NCBI GenBank assembly: GCA_021816425.1
Contig: JAKAXT010000007.1
Span: forward strand, 1 to 42,513
Source: Pseudomonadota bacterium
Lineage (GTDB): Bacteria > Pseudomonadota > Gammaproteobacteria > Acidiferrobacterales > Acidiferrobacteraceae
Length of the DNA: 42,513 nt
Direction of reading: 5' to 3'
Shown: positions 16,263-25,127 of the stretch, one piece after another
How positions within the stretch are numbered: position 1 is the first letter of the stretch
How the letters are laid out: every line of letters begins with the position of its first letter
The notes under the pieces: model-generated
What the model saw: the letters and a program-made list of their open reading frames with translations, nothing else
Database searches by the model: none
Told to the model about the DNA's origin: nothing
Program-made: the position numbers and the translations under genes

Positions 16263-17180
16263 TTACGCAGTCCCCCAGTGTGCGCGAGGATCGAAGGCCA
16301 GATCCTGCGCCATGGCACGGTACAGTTCGCGCGCCCTGTCGCTGTCGGTCTTTGGATTAACGATCTCGATCAGGACGTACTGGTCACCGGGGGGCGTGCC
16401 CGGCATGCCGCGCCCCTTCAGGCGCAGCTTCTGGCCCGACTGGGAGCCCTCCGGCAGGCGCACCTCGACCGTCCCGGCCAGGGTCGGCACCTTGAGGCGC
16501 GCGCCGAGCGCGGCCTCCCAGGGGCTCACCGGGGCCGTGAGATAGAGATCGCGCCCGTCGAGCCGGTAGAGGGGGTGCGGGGCGATCGCGATCTCGAGAT
16601 ACAGGTCGCCCGCCCCGCCCCGCCCGGGGTTGCCTTGCCCGGCCAGGCGGATCTGTTGGCCCTGCTGTATGCCCTTGGGGATGCGCACGTTCAGTGTGCG
16701 CTGCTCCGGGACCAGGCGCCCATGGGCGTCGCGCTGCGGGACGGAGAGCCGCACCGGTTTCGTGGCCCCGTGGAAGGCATCTTCGAGCGTGATCGTGAGA
16801 TGGGCGGCCTCATCGGCGCCGCGCGCCGCCGTGCCGCGACGGCCGCCGCCGAACAGGCTCTCGAAAAAGTCGCTGAATTCCTGGCCTTCGAAGATGTGGG
16901 CGCCCCCACCCCGGCCCGCGGTCCCGCGCCAGTCCGGCGGCGGGGTGAAGTCCTGTTCGGGCTGCCATTGGCTGCCGAGCCTGTCGTAGGCGGCGCGCTT
17001 TTCCGGGTCGCGCAGGACCTCATAGGCCTCGCCGATCTCCTTGAAGCGTTCCTCGGCCTTGGGTTCCTTGCTGACGTCCGGGTGGTAGCGGCGCGCAAGC
17101 TTGCGGTAGGCGCGCTTGACGTCCTCCGCGCTCGCCGTCCGCTCAAGCCCCATGATCCGATAATAGTCGCGGTAATGCAT
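16263..17180 (-). CDS. cbpA: DnaJ-family co-chaperone, curved-DNA-binding protein
   Basis: A 305-aa type II J-protein that stimulates DnaK; E. coli CbpA (306 aa) also binds curved DNA. The J-domain (1-70) carries the HPD tripeptide at 33-35 (RRYHPDVSK). A Gly/Phe-rich linker follows (about 100-135, with FEGQEFSDFFESLFGG), then two C-terminal substrate-binding beta domains with FHGATKPVRL and LRLKGRGMPG. There is no zinc-finger region, which separates it from DnaJ proper. I start at the ATG of MHYRDYYRIMGL; upstream codons do not resemble the family. It begins 31 bases after the purB stop on the same strand, and cbpM lies downstream, supporting the CbpA assignment. Confidence 0.92.
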   Translation of the reverse strand: MHYRDYYRIMGLERTASAEDVKRAYRKLARRYHPDVSKEPKAEERFKEIGEAYEVLRDPEKRAAYDRLGSQWQPEQDFTPPPDWRGTAGRGGGAHIFEGQEFSDFFESLFGGGRRGTAARGADEAAHLTITLEDAFHGATKPVRLSVPQRDAHGRLVPEQRTLNVRIPKGIQQGQQIRLAGQGNPGRGGAGDLYLEIAIAPHPLYRLDGRDLYLTAPVSPWEAALGARLKVPTLAGTVEVRLPEGSQSGQKLRLKGRGMPGTPPGDQYVLIEIVNPKTDSDRARELYRAMAQDLAFDPRAHWGTA

Positions 17181-17211
17181 GACACCAATGTGCGGACGGC
17201 CGCCCGCTTCT

Positions 17212-18582
17212 TCAAGAGCGCGGGCGGGCCTTCGCCTGAGTCGGCGCGTTGCCGACATAGGTCGCAGGGCTCAGGTGCTCGAGTGCCGCGCGGGCCTCGG
17301 GCGGGAGCGACAGCCGCGCTATGAAGTCGCGCAGGTCCGCGCCCGTGAGCACGCGCCCGCGGCTCAAGTCCTTCAGTTCCTCGTAGCCGCCCGCCAGGCC
17401 GTAGCGCCGCATGACGGTCTGCACGGCCTCGGTCAGGACCTCGACGTGGCAGTCGAGGTCGGCGCGCACCCGTTGCTCGTCGATGGAGAGCTTGCCAAGC
17501 CCGCGCGCGCAGGCGCGGTAGGCGAGGAGCGCGTAGCCGAAGGCGCTGCCGACGTTGCGCAGCACGGTCGAGTCGCTCAAATCGCGCTGGAAGCGGCTGA
17601 TCGGGAGCTTGGCGGCGAGGTGGTCGAGGAGGGCGTTTGCAAGGCCCAGATTGCCCTCGGCGTTTTCGAAGTCGATGGGATTGACCTTGTGCGGCATGGT
17701 CGACGAGCCGACCTCGCCTTCGCGCGTCTTTTGGCGAAAATATCCGAGCGAGATGTAGCCCCACAGGTCGCGCGCGAGATCGATCAGGATGGTGTTGGCG
17801 CGCGCCACCGCATGGCAGAGCTCGGCCAGACCATCGTGCGGCTCGATCTGGGTCGTGTGCGGGTTTTGGGTGAGGCCGAGCCCTCCGAGCACGCGCTTTG
17901 ACACCGCCGGCCAGTCGATCTCGGGATAGGCCGCGTAGTGGGCGTTGTAATTGCCGACCGCGCCATTCATCTTGGCCGGCAGCGGCACGGCCTGGATCTC
18001 TCCCCGGGCGCGGGTGAGTCGCGCCACGAACACCCGGATCTCCTTGCCGACCGTGGTCGGGGAGGCCGGCTGCCCGTGGGTGCGCGCGAGCATCGATACC
18101 GAGGCGGTGGCGCAGGCGAGGTCGTCCAGGGCGTTTATGATCGTGTCCAGCGCCGGAATGAGCACATGGTCGCGTCCGTTCCGGGCCATGAGGGCGTAGG
18201 CCACGTTGTTGACGTCCTCCGAGGTGAGCGCGAAGTGCACGAATTCGGAGGCGGCCTTCAGGTCTTCGTGGTCATTCATGAAGCCCCTCAGGTAATACTC
18301 GATGGCCTTCACGTCGTGGTTCGTCTTGGCCTCTATGGCCTTTATGGCCGTTGCCGCCTGGTCATCGAAGTTCGCAAGGAGTGTGGCGAGGCGCTCGCGC
18401 GCGGCGGCCGGAAAGGGCGGCAGTTCGGCAACCCCCGGCTCCTCGCTCAGGCCCACGAGCCAGGCGATCTCGGCTTGCAGGCGCGCGCGCATGAGCCCCC
18501 ATTCACTGAAGATCGGCGTAAGCGCCCGAGTGTCCCGCGCATAGCGCCCGTCGAGAGGAGAGAGTGCTGAGAGTTCGCTCAC
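17212..18582 (-). CDS. purB: Adenylosuccinate lyase
   Basis: Catalyses two beta-eliminations of fumarate in purine synthesis, from SAICAR to AICAR and from adenylosuccinate to AMP. At 456 aa it equals E. coli PurB. The fumarase/aspartase signature GSSTMPHKVNPIDFEN lies at 292-307 with the catalytic Ser in the mobile loop (Ser295), and the general-acid region ARTHGQPASP contains His169. It begins with GTG (18582-18580), chosen because AAGGA lies 5-6 bases upstream and MSELSALSPLDGRY is the family N-terminus. It is divergent from the uracil-DNA-glycosylase-like gene and in E. coli-like synteny with mnmA. cbpA follows after 31 bases. Confidence 0.97.
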   Translation of the reverse strand: MSELSALSPLDGRYARDTRALTPIFSEWGLMRARLQAEIAWLVGLSEEPGVAELPPFPAAARERLATLLANFDDQAATAIKAIEAKTNHDVKAIEYYLRGFMNDHEDLKAASEFVHFALTSEDVNNVAYALMARNGRDHVLIPALDTIINALDDLACATASVSMLARTHGQPASPTTVGKEIRVFVARLTRARGEIQAVPLPAKMNGAVGNYNAHYAAYPEIDWPAVSKRVLGGLGLTQNPHTTQIEPHDGLAELCHAVARANTILIDLARDLWGYISLGYFRQKTREGEVGSSTMPHKVNPIDFENAEGNLGLANALLDHLAAKLPISRFQRDLSDSTVLRNVGSAFGYALLAYRACARGLGKLSIDEQRVRADLDCHVEVLTEAVQTVMRRYGLAGGYEELKDLSRGRVLTGADLRDFIARLSLPPEARAALEHLSPATYVGNAPTQAKARPRS

Positions 18583-18637
18583 AAAAGTCCTTCCGGCGTC
18601 TGGCCGCCGTCGTGCGTTGTCGTCTATCCTGGGGCCT

Positions 18638-19258
18638 GTGACGGACCCCGAATCTTGTGCGTTGAAGGCCCTGCTCGCCCAGGTGCGCGCTTGCCGCGCC
18701 TGCGACGATCTGCCCTGCGGTCCACGCCCGGTCGTCCAGGCGCAGGCCGGCGCGCGCCTCCTGATCGTGGGCCAAGCCCCGGGGCGGCGGGTCCACGAGA
18801 CCGGGATCCCCTGGAATGACCCGAGCGGTGACCGGCTGCGGGCCTGGCTCGGGGTCGATCGCGCCACCTTCTATGGTCCGGATTTCGCCATCATCCCCGT
18901 GGGGCTTTGTTATCCGGGCTCGGGGCCCCGCGGGGACCGGCCTCCCCGGCCACGCTGCGCGCCGCTGTGGTTCGCGCGGCTGCGGGTCTTGCTTCCGCAG
19001 ACCCGGCTCACCCTCCTGGTCGGCCGTTACGCGCAAGCCTACCACCTCCCGCCCGCCGATGCGCGCCTGGGGGTGGCGGCGGCCGTGCGCCGTGGCGCCG
19101 ATTATGGCGCGCTTTGGCCCCTGCCGCACCCCTCCGGCCGCAACAACCAGTGGCTCAAACGCAACCCCTGGTTCGAAGCCGAGATCCTGCCGGCCTTGAG
19201 GCGGCGCGTGCGCGCGCTCCTGGGGGACCCCCTACGCCTCGATGATGGCGCCGCCTAG
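18638..19258 (+). CDS. Uracil-DNA glycosylase-superfamily protein with a possible Fe-S cysteine set
   Basis: A 206-aa member of the uracil-DNA glycosylase superfamily, DNA repair enzymes that excise damaged bases. Motif 1 is GQAPGR (45-50), followed by GIPWNDPSGDRLRAWLG; motif 2 is PLPHPSGRN (161-169). Four cysteines, Cys19, Cys22, Cys91 and Cys107, have the spacing CxxC-x68-C-x15-C, close to the [4Fe-4S] pattern of family 4 and 5 enzymes. The activity is inferred; this subgroup is usually annotated only by superfamily. I start at GTG 18638 after GGGG; a TTG lies 7 codons upstream. It sits where many gammaproteobacteria carry hflD, but on the opposite strand, and overlaps the end of mnmA by 27 bases. 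Confidence 0.82.
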   Translation: MTDPESCALKALLAQVRACRACDDLPCGPRPVVQAQAGARLLIVGQAPGRRVHETGIPWNDPSGDRLRAWLGVDRATFYGPDFAIIPVGLCYPGSGPRGDRPPRPRCAPLWFARLRVLLPQTRLTLLVGRYAQAYHLPPADARLGVAAAVRRGADYGALWPLPHPSGRNNQWLKRNPWFEAEILPALRRRVRALLGDPLRLDDGAA

Positions 19259-20302
19259 GCAGGCCCCCTCGGCATCGTAGAAGACCGCCGACTGCCCCGG
19301 GGTCACGGCGCGCTGCGGTTTTGGGAATGCGAGCAGAAGCCCCTGCGGCCGGTCGAAGTCGGCCTGGATGCGCACCGGGAAGGCCTGCTGGCGGTAGCGG
19401 ATCTTGGCCAGGCCCTGCCAGGGGAGTGCCGGGGGCGGGCCGAGCCAGTGCGGGGCGCCGGTCCGGCACCCGGACTTGTACAGGCTCGGGTGCTCGCCGC
19501 CCTGCGCCACGATGAGGGCCTTATCCGCGAGACGCTTGTCGACCACGTACCAGGCCTCGCCCGGGCCGCCGAGCCCGAGCCCCCGGCGCTGCCCCAGGGT
19601 GTAGAACATGAGGCCCTCATGGTGCCCCAGAGGTTCGCCATCGATCGAATAGATGGGGCCGGGGGCGGTCTTCAGGTAGCGCTTCAGAAACGGCGGAAAG
19701 CGCCGTTCGCCGATGAAGCAGATGCCGCTGCTACCCTTGCGCCCGGCATTCGGTAGCCCGAGCGCCTGCGCGCGCGCACGGATCTCGGTCTTGGTGAAGT
19801 CCCCCACGGGAAAGCGCAGAAAGGGCAGTATCGCGGGGTCTATGGTGTGCAGGAAATAGCTCTGGTCTTTGTCGGGGTCGCGCCCCGCAAACAGGCGTAG
19901 CGCCCCGTGGTGTTGCGCGAGGCGCGCGTAATGGCCGGTTGCCATGAGGTCCGCGCCCAGCGCCTGGGCGCGGCGCCAGAAGACGTCGAACTTGATCTCG
20001 CGATTACAGAGGACGTCGGGGTTCGGGGTGAGGCCGGCCTCGCAGTCTTGCAGGAAGCGCGCAAAGACCCGCGTTCTATACTCTTTCGCGAAATTGGCCG
20101 CATGCAGGGGAATCTCGAGGATCTCGGCTACCGCGCGCGCCGACTGGTAATCCTCGGCGGAGGGACAGAAGCCGTCGCGATCGTCGTCCTCCCAGTTCTT
20201 CATGAAGAGGCCCGTGACCCGAAAACCCTGCTCGAGCAGCAAGGCCGCGCCCACCGCTGAATCGACGCCGCCTGAAAGGGCGACCACGATATGGTGCTTC
20301 AC
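19232..20302 (-). CDS. mnmA: tRNA 2-thiouridylase
   Basis: Transfers sulfur to C2 of the wobble uridine of tRNA-Lys, -Glu and -Gln, using ATP and a sulfur relay. At 356 aa (E. coli 368) it has the PP-loop ALSGGVDSAVGAALL, the catalytic Cys99 in DVLCNREIKF and the second Cys195 in SSGICFIGERRF, with ATGHYAR, DQSYFLH and YTLGQRRGLGLGG as further family marks. The GTG start (20302-20300) overlaps the nudJ stop as GTGA; the open frame continues upstream only as Arg-rich sequence antisense or overlapping to nudJ. Third gene of the rluE-nudJ-mnmA operon. Confidence 0.97.
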   Translation of the reverse strand: MKHHIVVALSGGVDSAVGAALLLEQGFRVTGLFMKNWEDDDRDGFCPSAEDYQSARAVAEILEIPLHAANFAKEYRTRVFARFLQDCEAGLTPNPDVLCNREIKFDVFWRRAQALGADLMATGHYARLAQHHGALRLFAGRDPDKDQSYFLHTIDPAILPFLRFPVGDFTKTEIRARAQALGLPNAGRKGSSGICFIGERRFPPFLKRYLKTAPGPIYSIDGEPLGHHEGLMFYTLGQRRGLGLGGPGEAWYVVDKRLADKALIVAQGGEHPSLYKSGCRTGAPHWLGPPPALPWQGLAKIRYRQQAFPVRIQADFDRPQGLLLAFPKPQRAVTPGQSAVFYDAEGACLGGAIIEA

Positions 20303-20742
20303 GACCAGCCCACAAGGGCGTCCAAGGGATAGCGGCGCCCGCTTTCGTAGTCGTCGACGGCGCGCAGCACCTGCGGTCCGCGATGGCAGGCGGCGCGCGC
20401 GACAAGTTGCGCGCGCGTGAGCCACAAGGCCCGTTCGATGCCCTGATCGAGGGCGCGTTCCGGGTGATGGCCCGTCACTTCGCCCGCGAACGCGAATCGC
20501 ACGTAGGCGACCCCTTCGGCGCTTTCGTACTGGTAGATACCGACCAGCGCCTGCGGCACGAAGTCCCACGCGGTCTCTTCGAGGGTCTCGCGCACCGCCG
20601 CCTCGGCGAGCGTTTCGCCAAGCTCGAGGTGGCCGGCCGGCTGGTTCAAGACGAGGCGGCCGCCGACCGTCTCCTCGACGATCAGGTAGCGGTCGTCGCG
20701 CCGGACGATCGCCGCCACGGTCACATGAATGTCAGGCCCCAT
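20299..20742 (-). CDS. nudJ: Nudix hydrolase, NudJ type
   Basis: A 147-aa Nudix enzyme that hydrolyses nucleoside di- or triphosphates or thiamin pyrophosphate-like substrates; E. coli NudJ acts on HMP-PP. The Nudix box is present from [13 protein letters not shown] to [10 protein letters not shown], with Ala at the place of the last consensus Gly (EEXG). QPAGHLE upstream is typical of the NudJ group. The ATG has GGAGG 7 bases upstream. It overlaps the end of rluE by 11 bases and the start of mnmA by 4, the order known from E. coli (rluE-nudJ-mnmA), which supports the NudJ name more than sequence alone. Confidence 0.88.
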   Translation of the reverse strand: MGPDIHVTVAAIVRRDDRYLIVEETVGGRLVLNQPAGHLELGETLAEAAVRETLEETAWDFVPQALVGIYQYESAEGVAYVRFAFAGEVTGHHPERALDQGIERALWLTRAQLVARAACHRGPQVLRAVDDYESGRRYPLDALVGWS

Positions 20743-21283
20743 GGCTGCCCTCCGCGACGCGATAGCGGCCCGAGGCAAGCCCCTCCAGCGTGTAGCGGCC
20801 GACGGAGTAGCGGACCAGCCGCAGCGTGGGGTGGCCGACCGCGGCGGTCATGCGTCGTACCTGCCGATTGCGGCCCTCCGAGAGCGTGAGCGTGATCCAG
20901 CTCGTCGGGACCGTGAGGCGCATGCGGATGGGCGGGTTGCGGGGCCAGAGGTCGGGTTCGGCCAGGCGCGCGATGCGCGCCCTGCGGGTGGTCTTGCCAT
21001 CCAGCGACACGCCGCGCGCGAGCGTCGACAGGGCCTCATCGCTCGGCACGCCCTCGACCTGCGCCCAATAGGTCTTGGGCCAGCCCTGGCCGGGGCGCGT
21101 GATGAGGGTCGCGAGCCTCGGCGAGTCCGTCAGCAGCAGGAGACCTTCGGAGTCCAGATCGAGGCGGCCGGCGGGATAGACGTGCGGGATCGGGATGTAG
21201 TCTTTGAGCGTGCGCCGACCGTGGGGGTCGGTGAAACGCGTGAGCACCCCATAGGGTTTGTTGAAGAGGATGAGCTGCGTCAT
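20732..21283 (-). CDS. rluE: 23S rRNA pseudouridine synthase RluE
   Basis: Predicted to form pseudouridine 2457 of 23S rRNA, as in E. coli. At 183 aa it is an RsuA-family catalytic domain without an S4 domain, a feature of RluE. Visible motifs are [15 protein letters not shown], the active-site Asp in [14 protein letters not shown] and the C-terminal [21 protein letters not shown]. The ATG of [12 protein letters not shown] is chosen; codons upstream do not fit. First gene of the rluE-nudJ-mnmA operon and divergent from icd, exactly as in E. coli. Confidence 0.93.
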   Translation of the reverse strand: MTQLILFNKPYGVLTRFTDPHGRRTLKDYIPIPHVYPAGRLDLDSEGLLLLTDSPRLATLITRPGQGWPKTYWAQVEGVPSDEALSTLARGVSLDGKTTRRARIARLAEPDLWPRNPPIRMRLTVPTSWITLTLSEGRNRQVRRMTAAVGHPTLRLVRYSVGRYTLEGLASGRYRVAEGSHGA

Positions 21284-21310
21284 GTCCTGTCTTGTCCGTC
21301 CAAGGTTCGC

Positions 21311-21316
21311 TACAAT
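21311..21316 (+). promoter_or_regulatory. Candidate -10 box for icd
   Basis: TACAAT (5 of 6) in the 87-base rluE-icd spacer, 54 bases before the icd ATG. No good -35 is visible at 16-18 bases. It sits within about 20 bases of the rluE -10 on the other strand, so the two promoters overlap. Confidence 0.4.
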
Positions 21317-21329
21317 CGCCGGAGGCGGG

Positions 21330-21358
21330 ATTATATCGCGCGGCACGGGTCGCGCCTA
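21330..21358 (-). promoter_or_regulatory. Promoter of the rluE-nudJ-mnmA operon
   Basis: Perfect TATAAT on the minus strand (21335-21330), with TAGGCG (21358-21353) 17 bases upstream, a half-matching -35. The predicted start near 21323 leaves a leader of about 40 bases before the rluE ATG. Confidence 0.5.
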
Positions 21359-21370
21359 AACGAGGAAAGC

Positions 21371-22606
<1,236 letters not shown>

Positions 22607-22639
22607 GATCCGCATGCCGGTGCGCATCGTGGGCGGATC
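22607..22639 (+). repeat. Inverted repeat between icd and the efflux operon
   Basis: GATCCGC (22607-22613) is repeated inverted as GCGGATC (22633-22639), enclosing a smaller ATGC...GCAT pair. It begins directly after the icd stop. There is no T-run, so it may be an mRNA 3' stability hairpin or a weak terminator rather than a strong stop. Confidence 0.4.
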
Positions 22640-22653
22640 AGGGTGATGGGCGC

Positions 22654-24078
22654 GTGACGGAGGATGGCGCGGCCACGGCGCGCGGCCTTGCCCGCAGGCT
22701 TGGGCCGGCCCGCCGGATCGTCGCCGCCGCCCTATGGCTTGCCTCGGCGGCCTGCGCGCACTATACCGCCCGGCCGCTGACACCGCAGGCCGTCAAGGCG
22801 GCGCTCGCCACGCGTCCGCCGACCGCGCTCTGGGTGCGTCGCGCCCAGCTGCTGCTGCCGTCCTTGCCGCCGCTCGTCGTCCACAAGGGGCAGCGGCTCA
22901 CCCCGGATCTCGCCGCGGTGGTGGCGGTGGTGGCCGACCCCGCGCTGCGCGCCGAGCGCGCTCAGGAGGCCGTGGCCCGGGCGCAGGTCCTGACCGCCGG
23001 CCTCTTGCCCAATCCTGCCTTCTCTTATGGGGTTGGACTGCCGCTTCCCGGGGCGGGTCTCACGCGGGCGTTTCGCGTGGGTCTCGGCCTGCCGATCCAG
23101 TCGCTCGTGACGCGCGGGCCGCGCCTGCGTGCCGCACGCCTCCATGCCCAGGCCGTCGACTTGACGGTCGCCTGGCAGGAGTGGCGGGTGGCCGCAGAGG
23201 CCAAGTCGCTCGTCTACGCCCTGCTCGTCGGACGCGCGCAACGGCGGCTGCTGGCCCGCGAGGTCCATGCCTTGCGCCATAGCGTCGCGATTCTGGCGGA
23301 CGGCGAGGCCGCGGGCTACGTGACGCTCGGGGTGGCGGGCGCCGCGCGCCTGGCGCTGCGTCACACCGAGGTAGTCGCGCTTTCGGTGCATCGCCATCTG
23401 GCGGAGGTGGCGCTTGCGTTGCGCGGCCTGCTCGGATTGGGGGCACGCGCCCCCTTGCCGCTCACGCGCCACGATGTGCCCGCCTGGCATGGGCGCGGCT
23501 GCATGCGCGCGACGCCCTGGCTGAAAGGCCTCGCGCGGCGACGATTGGATCTGCTTGCGCTGCGCAAGGGCTACCGGAGTCAGGATGCGGTCCTGCGGGA
23601 GGCCATCGCCGCGCAGTTCCCGGCGATCACGGTGGGCGTGAACCGCGCGCGCGACACGAGCAATGTCAATACGATAGGGGCGGGCGTCTCGATTACGCTG
23701 CCGATCTTCAATGACAACCAGGGGGCCATCGCCCAGGCCCGGGCGACGCGCCGCGCGCTGTTCCGGGCCTATGCCGCGCGGGTGTTCACGGCGCGCGCCG
23801 GCATCCACCAGCTGACGGTGCGCATGCGCTACGTGCGCCGCGAGCTCGTAAGGACCGAATCGTCCGTACATGCCCTGACCCATCTGGAGACGGTCTATCA
23901 TACGGCGCTTGCCAAGCACAGCATCGCCGCGCTCACCTATTATCAGCTTCTGGAGCAACTCGTGAAGGAGCGCCTGGTGCTTTTGCAGGACCGCGCGGAG
24001 CTCGACCAGTTGGCGGTGGCCGTGGAGGCGGCCAGCGGGAGGTTCGAATGGCCAAAGACGTGCATCGCCCCCTCCTGA
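22654..24078 (+). CDS. TolC/OprM-like outer membrane efflux protein of an RND system
   Basis: A 474-aa outer membrane factor that would form the exit duct for the adaptor and pump encoded next. An Arg-rich N-terminus and hydrophobic stretch (about 21-33) end at Cys34 (ASAAC), a loose lipobox, suggesting a lipoprotein as in OprM. The long Ala/Arg/Leu-rich helices are typical of the family, as are AGLLPNPAFSYGVG, VGLGLPIQ, PAITVGVN...GAGVSITLPIFN and the second repeat ending with YYQLLEQLVKERL. The GTG start follows AGGGTGAT. The last 31 bases overlap the adaptor gene. It keeps a similar spacing from icd and may share its transcript. Confidence 0.88.
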   Translation: MTEDGAATARGLARRLGPARRIVAAALWLASAACAHYTARPLTPQAVKAALATRPPTALWVRRAQLLLPSLPPLVVHKGQRLTPDLAAVVAVVADPALRAERAQEAVARAQVLTAGLLPNPAFSYGVGLPLPGAGLTRAFRVGLGLPIQSLVTRGPRLRAARLHAQAVDLTVAWQEWRVAAEAKSLVYALLVGRAQRRLLAREVHALRHSVAILADGEAAGYVTLGVAGAARLALRHTEVVALSVHRHLAEVALALRGLLGLGARAPLPLTRHDVPAWHGRGCMRATPWLKGLARRRLDLLALRKGYRSQDAVLREAIAAQFPAITVGVNRARDTSNVNTIGAGVSITLPIFNDNQGAIAQARATRRALFRAYAARVFTARAGIHQLTVRMRYVRRELVRTESSVHALTHLETVYHTALAKHSIAALTYYQLLEQLVKERLVLLQDRAELDQLAVAVEAASGRFEWPKTCIAPS

Positions 24079-25127
24079 GGCCCGCGATGGGCGCGGTCGT
24101 CGTGCTTGCGGCCCTTGGGGCCGCCTGGGCGCTGCTGCAGGGGCCGCAGGCCGTGAAGCAAGGCGCGCGGCCGCCGACGGCGACCGTGAAGGTCGTACCC
24201 ATACGCCGGGCTTCGGTGATCAAGCGGCTCGTGGCCTATGGGCGCGTGGTGCCCGCGCCCTGGGCGGTCCATAGCCTGGTGGAGCCGTTCGAGGTCTCGA
24301 TAACGCGCGTCTTCGTCAATCGCGGCCAGAGTGTGGGCCGGGGAGCGACCTTGCTCGAGGTGCGGCCCGGGCCTTCCGCGCGGCTTGCGCTCCTGCGGGC
24401 GCAAAACGATTATCGGCTGGCCAAGATCGCCCTGCGCGACGAACAGATGCGCCTGCGCCTGAAGCTTGCCACCCGCGCGGGCCTGCTGCGCGCCCGCAAG
24501 GCCTTCGACGCGGCGCGGCTGTCCTTGCAGATCTTTCAGGCGGAGGGACTGCATCGGCGCATGCTCGTGACGGCGCCGGTCGATGGCGTCGTGAGCCGCA
24601 TCGGGGTGGAGGAGGGGTCGACCGTGAGCCCGGGGCGCGCGCTCGTGTCCCTCATCGCCGGCAATCGCCTGGAGGTACGGCTGGGACTGGAGCCGGAGGA
24701 TGTGCCCAATATACGCGTGGGCGAACGCGTGCGCCTGTCGTCGTTCGAGGGGGTGGCAGGTCAGCGCACTCATGGCCTGGTGTCCGTGATCTCGCGGGTG
24801 ATGGACCCCGCGACGCATATGATCAACGTGTTCGTGACCTTGCCGCGCTCCAACTCCTACCTGCTTGGAGAGTATGTGGAGGGCCGGTTCACGGCCGCCT
24901 CGCGCCCGGGATTGGTGGTGCCGCGCTCGGCGGTCCTGCCGTCCGGACACCACTTCGTGCTTTATACCGTGGCCCATGGGCGGGCGGTACGCCGCCGCGT
25001 CGCTCTCGGGCCCCATAACGGTTATGTGGCGCAGGTCGCGGCGCCGCACCTGCGGCCCGGGATGCCGGTCGTGGTGCTGGGCAACTACGAGCTTGCGCCG
25101 GGCATGGCCGTACGGATCGCGAAATGA
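24048..25127 (+). CDS. RND efflux periplasmic adaptor subunit (membrane fusion protein)
   Basis: A 359-aa HlyD/AcrA-family adaptor that links pump and outer membrane duct. An N-terminal membrane anchor (about 13-31) is followed by the first lipoyl half (EPFEVSITRVFVNRGQSVGRGATLLEVRPG), an alpha-hairpin (about 115-165), the second lipoyl half (VTAPVDGVVSRIGVEEGSTVSPG) and beta-barrel plus membrane-proximal domains, ending in GMPVVVLGNYELAPGM. No lipobox Cys. ATG with GGGAGG five bases upstream, inside the end of the outer membrane factor gene; its stop overlaps the pump ATG as ATGA. Confidence 0.92.
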   Translation: MAKDVHRPLLRPAMGAVVVLAALGAAWALLQGPQAVKQGARPPTATVKVVPIRRASVIKRLVAYGRVVPAPWAVHSLVEPFEVSITRVFVNRGQSVGRGATLLEVRPGPSARLALLRAQNDYRLAKIALRDEQMRLRLKLATRAGLLRARKAFDAARLSLQIFQAEGLHRRMLVTAPVDGVVSRIGVEEGSTVSPGRALVSLIAGNRLEVRLGLEPEDVPNIRVGERVRLSSFEGVAGQRTHGLVSVISRVMDPATHMINVFVTLPRSNSYLLGEYVEGRFTAASRPGLVVPRSAVLPSGHHFVLYTVAHGRAVRRRVALGPHNGYVAQVAAPHLRPGMPVVVLGNYELAPGMAVRIAK

